From contig QGUZ01000063.1 of NCBI GenBank assembly GCA_003242605.1, positions 1 through 20,538 of the forward strand: a stretch of 20,538 nucleotides of DNA, written 5' to 3'. Below the pieces are notes generated by a model. The model did not search any database. It saw only the letters and a list, made by a program, of their open reading frames with translations, and was not told where the DNA came from. This stretch comes from Actinomycetota bacterium (lineage in GTDB: Bacteria; Actinomycetota; Actinomycetes; Streptosporangiales; Streptosporangiaceae). Of the stretch, positions 13,540 through 20,493 are shown piece by piece (the first letter of the stretch is position 1; each line of letters begins with the position of its first letter). The position numbers and the translations under genes are program-made.

Positions 13540-14631
13540 GTGGCGGGGCGCGACCCGATCGGCGGTGCCGAGGCGACCCGGGACCACGACCTGTCGCGGC
13601 GTGAGGTGCTCGCCCGCGTCGAGCGGGTGGCGCGCCGCGCGCTCGCCTGCTACGGGGCCCCGCCCGAGGCCCGGGTGACCCTGATCAACGTCTCGGAGAA
13701 CGCCACCTTCCGGGTGGACGGCCTGCACCCGGTGAACGGCGCGCGCGGCGCGGACGGGGCGGGGAGCGCGGTGCTGCGGGTGCACCGGCTCGGCTACCAC
13801 ACGCGGGCCGCGATCGAGTCCGAGCTCGCCTGGCTGGAGGCGCTGCGCCGGGACGCCGGGGTGCGCACCCCCGCGGTGCTGCCCGCCCTCGACGGCTCCC
13901 GGGTGGTGACCGTGCCCGACCCGGACACCGGCGGCGGCGTGCGGCACTGCGTCATGTTCGAGTTCCTGCCCGGCGCCGAGCCGCCGGAGGAGTGGCTGGT
14001 CGCGGGCTTCGAGTCGGTCGGCGCGATCACCGCGCGGATGCACCTGCACGCCCGCTCCTGGCGGCGCCCGCCCGGCTTCACCCGGTTCCACTGGGACTAC
14101 GACGCCGCGCTCGGCTCGGTGGCCCGCTGGGGCCGGTGGCAGGACGGGGCCGGCGTCGACCGCGAGGCGCACGAGGTGCTCTCCCGGCTCGACGCGGTGC
14201 TGCGCGAGCGGCTCGCCCGGTACGGCCGCGGCCCCGGCCGGTACGGGCTGATCCACGCCGACCTGCGGCTCGCCAACCTGCTCGTGGACGGCGACCCCAC
14301 CGCCGGGGACGCCCCGATCGCGGTGATCGACTTCGACGACTGCGGGTTCGGCTGGTACGTCTACGACCTTGCCGCCGCGCTCAGCTTCATCGAGCACCAC
14401 CCCCTGGTGCCCGAGATGATCGACTCCTGGGTGCGCGGCTACCGCTCGGTCACCGAGCTCGCCCCCGAGGACGAGGCGGAGATCTGGACGTTCATCCTGT
14501 TCCGCCGGCTGCTGCTGGTCGCCTGGATCGGCACCCACGGCGGCGTCGACATCGCCCGCGAGCTCGGCGCCGGGTACACGGCGGGCACCTGCGAGCTCGC
14601 CGAGCGGTATCTGTCCGGCGCGCTCCGCTAG
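13540..14631 (+). CDS. APH-fold phosphotransferase (aminoglycoside phosphotransferase family enzyme)
   Basis: Cytosolic small-molecule kinase of the protein-kinase-like APH family, 363 residues. GTG 13540 has GGAGG only 4 nt upstream, which is close but the best option. The N-lobe shows VTLINVSENATFRV (46-59, nucleotide-loop region) and AVLRVHRLGYHTRAAIESELAWL (77-99) with the ATP-contacting Arg/Lys position and the helix-C Glu. The catalytic loop is HADLRLANLL (239-248; Asp241, Asn246) and the metal-binding motif is IDFDDCGFG (263-271; Asp264). The C-lobe carries FILFRRLLLVAWIG. This pattern (HRxGYH, ELAWL) is typical of actinobacterial proteins annotated as phosphotransferases related to homoserine kinase II or SrkA; an aminoglycoside substrate is not implied. 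A 17-residue Gly/Ala-rich loop (63-77) interrupts the first strands. It is a single-gene unit with its own terminator-like hairpin. Confidence 0.88.
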   Translation: MAGRDPIGGAEATRDHDLSRREVLARVERVARRALACYGAPPEARVTLINVSENATFRVDGLHPVNGARGADGAGSAVLRVHRLGYHTRAAIESELAWLEALRRDAGVRTPAVLPALDGSRVVTVPDPDTGGGVRHCVMFEFLPGAEPPEEWLVAGFESVGAITARMHLHARSWRRPPGFTRFHWDYDAALGSVARWGRWQDGAGVDREAHEVLSRLDAVLRERLARYGRGPGRYGLIHADLRLANLLVDGDPTAGDAPIAVIDFDDCGFGWYVYDLAAALSFIEHHPLVPEMIDSWVRGYRSVTELAPEDEAEIWTFILFRRLLLVAWIGTHGGVDIARELGAGYTAGTCELAERYLSGALR

Positions 14632-14652
14632 CCGCCGGACCCCTCCCGGCGG
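14632..14652 (+). terminator. Hairpin after the phosphotransferase gene
   Basis: CCGCCGG (14632-14638) pairs with CCGGCGG (14646-14652) around a 7-nt loop, beginning directly after the TAG stop. No U-tract follows. Confidence 0.5.
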
Positions 14653-14656
14653 CCCG

Positions 14657-14685
14657 GAGAATGTTTCTGGAAATTCTCTGAGAAT
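14657..14685. promoter_or_regulatory. Three copies of GAGAAT/ATTCTC upstream of the TIGR03118-like gene
   Basis: GAGAAT at 14657-14662, inverted ATTCTC at 14673-14678, and GAGAAT again at 14680-14685. The last two form a perfect palindrome with a single central T (14673-14685); the first two are inverted with a 10-nt spacer containing TTCTGGAA. The region is AT-richer than its surroundings and lies 130-158 bp upstream of ATG 14815, so it looks like an operator cluster. Confidence 0.45.
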
Positions 14686-14814
14686 CGCCCTGAACCGCGA
14701 TCGCGGCGGTGGCGTATCTCGCGGCGTAAGAGTTCGCGCGGAGCACCGAAAACACGCGCATGTGCACCCTCTCGTGCGAACTGAAAAGCGCATGCCGACG
14801 AGACAGGAGGCCTG

Positions 14815-15957
14815 ATGCGGCCACGCATCGTCACGCTCTGCGCTGCGGCACTCGTCCTGGGCATCACCGGCACGGTCCCTGCGCACGCGACAACGGGAGG
14901 CACGAGCGGCGGTGCGGCCACGAGCACGCCGCAGACGACCCGCTATGCCGAAATCCCCCTTGTATCGGACATATCAGGCAAGACCAAGGTCACCGATCCC
15001 AAGCTCGTCAACCCTTGGGGCATCGCGATCGGCAAGAACCTGATGGTCGCCAACGCGGGCAGCGGCACCGCCACCGCGTACTCCGGCGGCATCGGATCGA
15101 TCAAGAAGGAGGCGACCGAGGTCGCGATCCCCGGCGGCCGCCCCACCGGCCACGTCGTCAACACCACCGAGGACTTCGTGGTCAAGGGCCCGAACGGCGA
15201 GGGCCCGGCGAACTTCATCTTCGCCGGCGCCGGCGGCGTGATCACCGGCTTCAACCCCGAGGCCGACCCGAAGAACGCGATCATCGCGGCGTTCACCCGG
15301 CACGCCGACTACAAGGGCCTCGCCCTGATGGAGACGAACCGCGGCAACTTCCTGCTCGCCGCGGACTTCGCCGGCAACCGCATCGACGTCTTCGACCACG
15401 ACTTCCGGAAGGTCAAGCTGGGCAGCCGCGCGTTCCGCGACCCGCTGCTGCCCAAGAACTACCACGCCTACAACGTCGAGGTCGTCGGCGACGTGGTGAT
15501 GGTCGCCTACGCGCTGCGCGACCCGAAGACCGGCAAGTCGGTCGCGGGCAAGGGCAAGGGCTTCGTCAGCGCGTTCAGCGCGTCGGGGCGGTTCCTGCGC
15601 CGCATGGTGAGCCGCGGCCAGCTCAACGCGCCGTGGGCGATGATCCTCGCGCCGCGGCGGTTCGGCGGCTTCGCCAACGCCCTGCTCGTCGGCAACTTCG
15701 GCGACGGGCGGATCAACGCCTACCACCCGCGCACCGGCCGCCACCTCGGCACGCTCCGCCACCCGAACGGCAAGCCGGTCGCGATCGAGGGCCTGTGGGA
15801 CCTGGAGCGCGGCACCGCCCGGTTCGGCGGCGACGACGCGGTGTGGTACTCGGCCGGCATCCAGAAGGCCAAGCACGGCCTGCTCGGCCTGATCCGGCCG
15901 GCCCGCAAGGGCGACCCGGCCGGCGGGAGCACGAGCGCGAGCGGCGGCGGATACTGA
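14815..15957 (+). CDS. Secreted TIGR03118-family protein (probable beta-propeller)
   Basis: 380 residues with a Sec signal (1 to about 25, ending PAHA). ATG 14815 has AGGAGG 6 nt upstream. The mature protein matches, segment by segment, what I remember of the TIGR03118 family: LVSDISGKTKVTDPKLVNPWGIA (49-71), MVANAGSGTATAYSG, VAIPGGRPTGHVVN, FIFAGAGGVITGFN, YKGLALMETNRGNFLLAADFAGNRIDVFD, FRDPLLPKNYHAYNVEVVGDVVMVAYA, LNAPWAMILAPRRFGGFANALLVGNFGDGRINAY, and the closing AIEGLWDL...HGLLGLIRPA. The repeated short strand pattern ending in VFD or INAYHP suggests a six- to seven-bladed propeller. The biochemical role of the family is unknown; it acts outside the cell. A Gly/Ser-rich tail ends it, with no sorting signal. 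Lys is more frequent than in neighbouring proteins. It is preceded by an unusual repeat cluster. Confidence 0.9.
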   Translation: MRPRIVTLCAAALVLGITGTVPAHATTGGTSGGAATSTPQTTRYAEIPLVSDISGKTKVTDPKLVNPWGIAIGKNLMVANAGSGTATAYSGGIGSIKKEATEVAIPGGRPTGHVVNTTEDFVVKGPNGEGPANFIFAGAGGVITGFNPEADPKNAIIAAFTRHADYKGLALMETNRGNFLLAADFAGNRIDVFDHDFRKVKLGSRAFRDPLLPKNYHAYNVEVVGDVVMVAYALRDPKTGKSVAGKGKGFVSAFSASGRFLRRMVSRGQLNAPWAMILAPRRFGGFANALLVGNFGDGRINAYHPRTGRHLGTLRHPNGKPVAIEGLWDLERGTARFGGDDAVWYSAGIQKAKHGLLGLIRPARKGDPAGGSTSASGGGY

Positions 15958-16050
15958 TCCGGCGCGCCGCCGGCCGGTCCGGACCCGCGCGCCCGGCGGC
16001 CGGGTCGGGCGAGCGGCCGCCGGTAGCGGAGGGTGACGCACGACCCCGTG

Positions 16051-16087
16051 GCCGGCCCTCCGGGCCGGCGTCGGAAAACATTTTCCG
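16051..16087 (+). terminator. Double inverted repeat downstream of the TIGR03118-like gene
   Basis: GCCGGCCC (16051-16058) pairs with GGGCCGGC (16062-16069) around TCC. Immediately after it CGGAAAA (16072-16078) is inverted as TTTTCCG (16081-16087) with only CA between. The first is a good hairpin; with the TTTT that follows, the pair can end transcription of the plus-strand gene about 95 nt after its stop. The second could also be a protein-binding palindrome. Confidence 0.55.
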
Positions 16088-16163
16088 CTGCCGGCCGGAA
16101 ACGAGACGTAAAATACCCGTTGAACCCCGGACCCGCACGCCCTGAAACGCGCTGCCGAAAGCG

Positions 16164-16184
16164 TTCCCGAATGTTTCCCGAATG
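16164..16184. repeat. 10-bp direct repeat at 11-bp spacing
   Basis: TTCCCGAATG occurs at 16164-16173 and again at 16175-16184, one helical turn apart, in a GC-poorer stretch. The spacing suggests side-by-side binding of a regulator on one face of the DNA, but no start codon of a known gene is near. Confidence 0.5.
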
Positions 16185-16330
16185 CCATTCCATGCTGCGG
16201 TCGGGGCCGGGATGAAACGGTCGTACGGCCGTGCCGGAAACGGCCGGCCGGTCATCGGGAGAGACGATCGAGGAGGGATGCCGTAGCGACATAACCGGAC
16301 TGCTTCGCATCATGCGTCACCGGCACCGGT

Positions 16331-16370
16331 GCGGGCGGGCCCAGGCGGCGGAGCCGCCGTGCCCGCCCGC
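16331..16370. terminator. Long GC hairpin downstream of the BpsA-like gene
   Basis: GCGGGCGGGC (16331-16340) pairs with GCCCGCCCGC (16361-16370), and inside it GGCGGC (16344-16349) pairs with GCCGCC (16353-16358) around GGA; only CCA and GT are unpaired between the two stems. It lies 57 nt beyond the stop of the minus-strand gene and can serve both convergent units. Confidence 0.7.
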
Positions 16371-16426
16371 CCTGCCGTGCCCGCGCGCCGCGCCGCAGGC
16401 CGCTCAGACGGCGCGCGCCGGACGGG

Positions 16427-18172
16427 TCACAGGTCCGGGAACGGGACGGCGAGCAGCTCGCGGATCCGGTGGCGGGGCAGCTCGACGAGGCGGAGGGCGA
16501 GCAGGCCGGGATCCGGGGCGATCCGCTCGACCACGGCGCGGGCCCGGTTGCGGGTGAGGGCCGCGCCGCGGGCGTCGCGGGCGGCCCGGATCAGCGCCTC
16601 CCGCCACACGTTGCCGAGCTTGCCGTGGGCCCGGGTGAGCAGGCCGTGGCCCACCAGCGCGGCCGGGTCGGCCGGGTCCGGGCGGACCGCGGTCGCCTCG
16701 ACGATCGCGAATCGCGGGGCCGGGGTGCTGCGGCGGAACCGCAGCGTGTACTTCGCGGCGACGAGCCCGGCGAGGCCGCGCTGCCCCTCGGCGTTCGCCA
16801 GGTCGGGGTGGTTGTTCGGCACGAGCAGGGCGAGCCGGGCGGCGTTCACCGCGAGCAGCGTCCGCAGCAGCCAGGGGCCGGGGTCCTCGGACAGGTCCGC
16901 GGCCACGGTCGCGTCCGGCCGGGAGAGGACCTTCCCGGGCGGCCCCTCGGCGAGCAGCGCGCCGAGGTCGACCCGGGCGGCGCCGGCAAGCGCGGGATGC
17001 CCGGCCGGAAGACCCGGGCCGGCCACCGCGGTCACCGCGGGCCGCGCCTCCGGCCCTGCCGTACCCTCCCCGGGAGGGATGCGGGCCGCGGCGGCGAGCG
17101 CGTCGATCACGGCGTCGTCGAGCCGGTCGCCGGTCGCCTCCAGCGACTGCGGCCCGTGGGTGTAGATCCGGGTGCGCGGCGCGCCGGGCCGCTCCTCGAG
17201 CAGCGGCCAGGTCTTCGCCGTCGGCCGGTACACGTACATGTCGCTGGCCGACCCGATCGCCTGCGCCCCGACGTACCGGTTGAAGTCCGGCAGCATCGCC
17301 TCGCAGGCGAGGTGGAGGTCCTGGGCCGCGCGCTGCACCTTCAGCCCGAGCGCGGGATGCCGCTCGCCGTACCCGTAGGCCAGGACGAGCCTGCCGTTCT
17401 CCCGGTCGCGCAGCCCGGCGAGGCCGCGGGCGAGGAACAGCCGCACCCCCTCCGGGGTGTACGGCGGGTCGGTGACGACCAGGTCGGCGCACCCGGCCGC
17501 GCCCGCGGGCAGGCCGAACCGCAGGTCGGCGTAGAGGCAGCGGATGCCGAGCCCGAGCCGGGCCGCCTGCCGGTCGATGAACTCGAGGATGCGCTCGTCG
17601 ATGTCGACCACGGTGGCGGTGAGCTCCGGCACGAGCCGGCAGGCGGCGAGCGAGGTCAGGTCGTGGTCGCCGACGCACAGCAGGTGCCGCCCGGCGAGAT
17701 CGAAGGTCGCCTCCAGCCAGACCGCGCGGCGCACCGTGGTCTCCGGCGTCGCCGCGACGTGGTCGAGCGCCTTGCGGGGGACCGGCGCGGCCGCGACCAG
17801 CTCGGCCATCTCCGCGACCAGGCCGGACGCGGCGGCCATGCGCGCGCCCAGCGGGTCGGCGGGCCGGGTCGCGGCGAGCCGGTCGTATCGGCACAGCGCC
17901 CGGTAGGCGGCCCGCCGCGGCGGCGCGATCGTGAACGCGGGCTCGCCCCCGCCGGTGCGGACCAGGTCGGGCCCGAGCGCGGCGAGCAGCTCCTCCACGG
18001 TCCGCCGGGACAGCCCCGAGTCGCGGATGAGCGCCGCCAGGGTGTGTTCGCGCTCGGTGAGCCGCGCCACCACCTCGCGCAGCGGCCGCCCGCCCACGCC
18101 GAAGCCCTCGATCAGCTGCGCGGCCGCGGCGAGCGGGTCGTCGCCCGCGGGCCTCGGCCTCTCCTCCTGCAT
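16427..18172 (-). CDS. Bis-aminopropyl spermidine synthase (BpsA) family protein with altered signature and C-terminal extension
   Basis: 581 residues. ATG 18172 has GGGGAG 6 nt upstream. Residues 30-90 look like a winged helix (LAALIRDSGLSRRTVEELLAAL). A Rossmann-type aminopropyltransferase/methyltransferase domain follows: HLLCVGDHDLTSLAA (163-177), ATVVDIDERILEFIDR (186-201), the acidic end of the second strand, and LVVTDPPYTPEG (231-242). This is the order seen in the archaeal/Thermus branched-polyamine synthase BpsA, which adds aminopropyl groups to spermidine. There the glycine motif reads Gly-Asp-Asp-Asp; here it is Gly-Asp-His-Asp (168-171). About 240 further residues (from 345) are absent from the archaeal enzyme as I remember it, and include LALLVPNNHPDLANAEGQRGL and KYTLRFRRSTPAPRFAIVEA. 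Similar long proteins occur in actinomycetes, with unproven function. No polyamine gene is nearby. The gene is divergent from the CopD-CtaG fusion. A DNA or RNA methyltransferase role is an alternative because of the DPPY motif. Confidence 0.82.
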   Translation of the reverse strand: MQEERPRPAGDDPLAAAAQLIEGFGVGGRPLREVVARLTEREHTLAALIRDSGLSRRTVEELLAALGPDLVRTGGGEPAFTIAPPRRAAYRALCRYDRLAATRPADPLGARMAAASGLVAEMAELVAAAPVPRKALDHVAATPETTVRRAVWLEATFDLAGRHLLCVGDHDLTSLAACRLVPELTATVVDIDERILEFIDRQAARLGLGIRCLYADLRFGLPAGAAGCADLVVTDPPYTPEGVRLFLARGLAGLRDRENGRLVLAYGYGERHPALGLKVQRAAQDLHLACEAMLPDFNRYVGAQAIGSASDMYVYRPTAKTWPLLEERPGAPRTRIYTHGPQSLEATGDRLDDAVIDALAAAARIPPGEGTAGPEARPAVTAVAGPGLPAGHPALAGAARVDLGALLAEGPPGKVLSRPDATVAADLSEDPGPWLLRTLLAVNAARLALLVPNNHPDLANAEGQRGLAGLVAAKYTLRFRRSTPAPRFAIVEATAVRPDPADPAALVGHGLLTRAHGKLGNVWREALIRAARDARGAALTRNRARAVVERIAPDPGLLALRLVELPRHRIRELLAVPFPDL

Positions 18173-18337
18173 GCGGACTCCCCGGTCTGCACGTACGGTC
18201 TGGCGAAGATCCGCGCGCACGGTTCGCGCGCCCGGTCCGGGCGGTGCCGTGGCGGACGAACGCGTCACTTTAGCAGCGCCGGGCCCTGCCGTGCCGGGCG
18301 GCGGATCCGGCTGTGCCGGAACCGGGCTGCGCCGCGT

Positions 18338-18347
18338 ATCCGCGGAT
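18338..18347. promoter_or_regulatory. Palindrome upstream of the CopD-CtaG gene
   Basis: ATCCGCGGAT is a perfect 10-bp palindrome 35 bp before ATG 18383, in the 210-bp divergent region 18173-18382. The same region holds GCGCGC arms at 18213-18218 and 18226-18231. On the minus strand TAAAGT at 18269-18274 could be a -10 for the BpsA-like gene. No copper-regulator box was recognised. Confidence 0.3.
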
Positions 18348-18382
18348 GACGCCCGACAGGGCGGCGGTGCGTTGGAGGTGCG

Positions 18383-20359
18383 ATGGTGTCGAAGATCTCC
18401 CCGGCGGAGCGGCGGGCCGGTGACCGGGCCGCGGACGAAGGGCCGGACGGCGCCCGCGTCGCGGCCGCGGCCGCGCGGGCGGCGGGCACACGCCCCCGGC
18501 TCGCGCTCTGGGCCGCGGTGACCGCGGCCTGCGCGGCCGGGGTGCTCGTGGCGGCCCTGCTGTTCGGGCAGGGCGGGCCGCCGCGCGGGATCGTGGACCT
18601 GCCCACGGCGGGGCCGCTGGTCACCTGGTCGCTGCCGGTGGTGCGGCTGCTGCTCACCACCTGCGGGGTGATGGCCGTGGGCACGCTGCTCGCCGCGGTC
18701 GTGCTCGTGCCCGCCCGGTCGGTACGGCTCGCGCCGGTGGCGGTGCGCTGCGTCCGCGCGGCGGGCCGGTGGGCGCTGGGGTGGGCCGGCTGTGCCGTAC
18801 TGCTGCACGTGCTCACCCTCGCCGACATCGTCGGCGTGCCGCTCACCGAGCTCGCGGAGCGGCAGGACCTGGTGGAGCTGACCGCGTCGTTCGCGCAGGG
18901 CCGGGCGATGGTGCTGGTCGAGCTGCTGGCGACGGCGATCGCGCTCGGCTGCCGGTACGTGTCCCGGCTGCGCGGCGCCGCCGTGCTGCTCGCCGCGGCG
19001 CTCGTCGCCCTCGTGCCCCCGCTGTACGCCGGGCACTCCGCCTCGGCCGCCGACCACGACCTGGCGGTGTCGAGCATGATGGTCCACGGCATGGGCGTGG
19101 CCGCCTGGGCCGGCGGGCTCGCCGCGATCCTGCTCCACCTGCGCGACGCCCGGGACGTGCTCCCCGCCGCGCTCACCCGGTTCAGCGCGCTCGCGCTCGG
19201 CTGCTTCGCCGCCGCCGGGGCCTCCGGGGCGGTGAACATCGTCGCCCGGCTGGAGGATCTCACCCTGCTCGTCACCTCGCGGTACGGCCTGCTCGTGATC
19301 GCCAAGGTGGTGCTGCTCGCCGCGCTCGGCGGGTTCGGCCTGCTGCACCGGCGGCGCACGATCGCCGCGGTCGTGGCCGGGCGCACCCGGCGGCCGTTCC
19401 TGCGGCTGGCCACCGGGGAGCTCGCAGTGATGGCGGGCACGCTCGGGCTCGCCGTCGCCCTGTCCCGCACCCCGCCGCCCGCCGAGGACGCCGAGACGTC
19501 GTGGATCGCGCTGCAGGTCGGCTACCACGTGCCGCCGCTGCAGGGGGCGGGCCTGCTCACCGAGGTGCGGCCAGACCTGTTCATCCTCGTCACGCTGGCC
19601 GGGGCCGGCCTGCTGTACGCGGCGGGGGTGCGCCGGCTGCGGCGGCGCGGCACGGGCTGGCCGGTGCGGCGCGCGCTCCGCTGGTACGCCGGGCTCGGCG
19701 TGCTCGCGGTCGCCCTGCTCAGCGGCGTCGGCGCGTACGGGCGGGTGATGTTCTCGGTGCACGCCGTGCAGTTCCTCGCGATCACGGTCGTCGCGCCGCT
19801 GCTGCTCGCCGGGGCCGCGCCGATCACGCTCGGCCGGAGCGCGCTCGGCCTGCCCCGGCCGGAGGGCGCGGGCCGGTGGCTCACCCACCCGGCGGTGGGC
19901 TTCCTCGCCTACGCCCTGCCGGTGCCGCTGTTCCACTTCACCGGCTGGTTCGTGCTGGCACAGTGGAGCTACGCCGTGCACGTGGCGACCGTGGCGGTGT
20001 TCCTCTGCGCCGGCTTCCTCTACTTCCGGCTCGTGCTCGAGGCCGATCCGCCCGCCGTACCGCTGGGGGCGGGGAACCGGCTGCGGCTGCTCATCGCCGG
20101 GCTGCCGGTGCACCTGCTGCTCGCCGCCGCGCTCATGGACGGGCCGGTGGTGGGGGAGGGCTGGTACCTGCAGCTCGGGCTGATGTGGGCGTCCCCGGGC
20201 GGGGCGGGCGGCGGGCGCGCCGCCGAGACCCTCGCGCTCGCCGCCGACCAGCGCGTCGGCGCGGTGCTCGGCGGCACCGGTGCGGCGCTGATCTTCCTCG
20301 CCGTGCTCGTCCTGCTCTGGCTCCGCGACCGAAAAGGGAGGCGTTCGGCGGAGCATTAG
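18383..20359 (+). CDS. CopD-CtaG fusion membrane protein (copper handling / cytochrome oxidase assembly)
   Basis: Large polytopic membrane protein of 658 residues with roughly 14-16 helices. ATG 18383 has GGAGG 4 nt upstream. The cytosolic start (1-38) is charged. Helices from about 40 to 415 include the CopD-like core: PPLYAGHSASAADHDLAVSSMMVHGMGVAAWAGGLAAILL (212-251) with His218, His225 and His235 as likely copper contacts, and FSALALGCFAAAGASGAVN (267-285). From about 430 the protein resembles CtaG of the caa3-oxidase assembly type: VMFSVHAVQFLAITVVAPLLLAGAAPITL (455-483), WLTHPAVGFLAYALPVPLFHFTGWF (499-523), and the last helices. Several histidines usual in CtaG are replaced (HxxxHM is HAVQFL at 460-465; HxxxxxHF is HVATVAVF at 533-540), so copper transfer may be impaired or different. 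Fusions of this kind are common in actinomycetes. No oxidase subunit gene is in the window. Confidence 0.87.
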   Translation: MVSKISPAERRAGDRAADEGPDGARVAAAAARAAGTRPRLALWAAVTAACAAGVLVAALLFGQGGPPRGIVDLPTAGPLVTWSLPVVRLLLTTCGVMAVGTLLAAVVLVPARSVRLAPVAVRCVRAAGRWALGWAGCAVLLHVLTLADIVGVPLTELAERQDLVELTASFAQGRAMVLVELLATAIALGCRYVSRLRGAAVLLAAALVALVPPLYAGHSASAADHDLAVSSMMVHGMGVAAWAGGLAAILLHLRDARDVLPAALTRFSALALGCFAAAGASGAVNIVARLEDLTLLVTSRYGLLVIAKVVLLAALGGFGLLHRRRTIAAVVAGRTRRPFLRLATGELAVMAGTLGLAVALSRTPPPAEDAETSWIALQVGYHVPPLQGAGLLTEVRPDLFILVTLAGAGLLYAAGVRRLRRRGTGWPVRRALRWYAGLGVLAVALLSGVGAYGRVMFSVHAVQFLAITVVAPLLLAGAAPITLGRSALGLPRPEGAGRWLTHPAVGFLAYALPVPLFHFTGWFVLAQWSYAVHVATVAVFLCAGFLYFRLVLEADPPAVPLGAGNRLRLLIAGLPVHLLLAAALMDGPVVGEGWYLQLGLMWASPGGAGGGRAAETLALAADQRVGAVLGGTGAALIFLAVLVLLWLRDRKGRRSAEH

Positions 20360-20403
20360 CGCTGTTAACGATAAACGCGAATTTAATGGATTTTGTCTGA
20401 TTT

Positions 20404-20419
20404 ATCCCGTTCGTGGGAT
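20404..20419 (+). terminator. Small hairpin with UUCG loop after the CopD-CtaG gene
   Basis: ATCCCG (20404-20409) pairs with TGGGAT (20414-20419), with one G-U pair, around the stable loop TTCG. It lies 45 nt past the stop in an AT-rich stretch (20360-20404). T-runs precede rather than follow it, so it is not a classic terminator. Confidence 0.4.
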
Positions 20420-20438
20420 TGTGCAGGATCACCGCGAG

Positions 20439-20493
20439 GCGACGGGGATCGTGAGGCTAAACTTCCATGAGCCTGCCTCACGATTCCCGTCGC
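20439..20493. repeat. 19-bp near-perfect inverted repeat
   Basis: GCGACGGGGATCGTGAGGC (20439-20457) is inverted at 20475-20493 with one mismatch, around 17 nt. An alternative inner pairing AGGCT (20454-20458) with AGCCT (20470-20474) is possible. It could be a transcription terminator of the CopD-CtaG unit, a regulatory hairpin over the start of a next gene, or a terminal-repeat remnant. Confidence 0.75.

Larger units (their letters stand above)
15958..16426. other. 469-bp convergent intergenic region without a convincing gene
   Basis: Between the TIGR03118-like gene (plus) and the BpsA-like gene (minus). It contains two hairpins (16051-16087 and 16331-16370), a direct repeat (16164-16184), and a GC-poorer middle (16072-16245) with five GAAACG or GAAAGC motifs (near 16097, 16144, 16157, 16214, 16237). 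Short open frames exist on both strands, including a GAGGAGGG followed directly by ATG-CCG-TAG at 16278-16286, but none looks like a protein. The middle may be a decayed gene or a regulatory area. Confidence 0.5.

Noticed and set aside
13540..14631. Aminoglycoside resistance gene.
   Set aside because: The APH fold is shared by many small-molecule kinases; nothing in the sequence or context points to antibiotics.
16427..20356. A 1309-residue minus-strand frame through the CopD-CtaG region into the BpsA-like gene.
   Set aside because: The part beyond 18172 is the antisense of the fusion gene, rich in His/Arg/Gly/Glu and without domain sense; the BpsA-like gene has its own ATG and Shine-Dalgarno.
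20447..20465. Possible DtxR/IdeR iron box around GTGAGGCTAAACTT.
   Set aside because: Only about 11 of 19 positions agree with the consensus I remember, mainly one half-site; the 19-bp inverted repeat explains the symmetry better.
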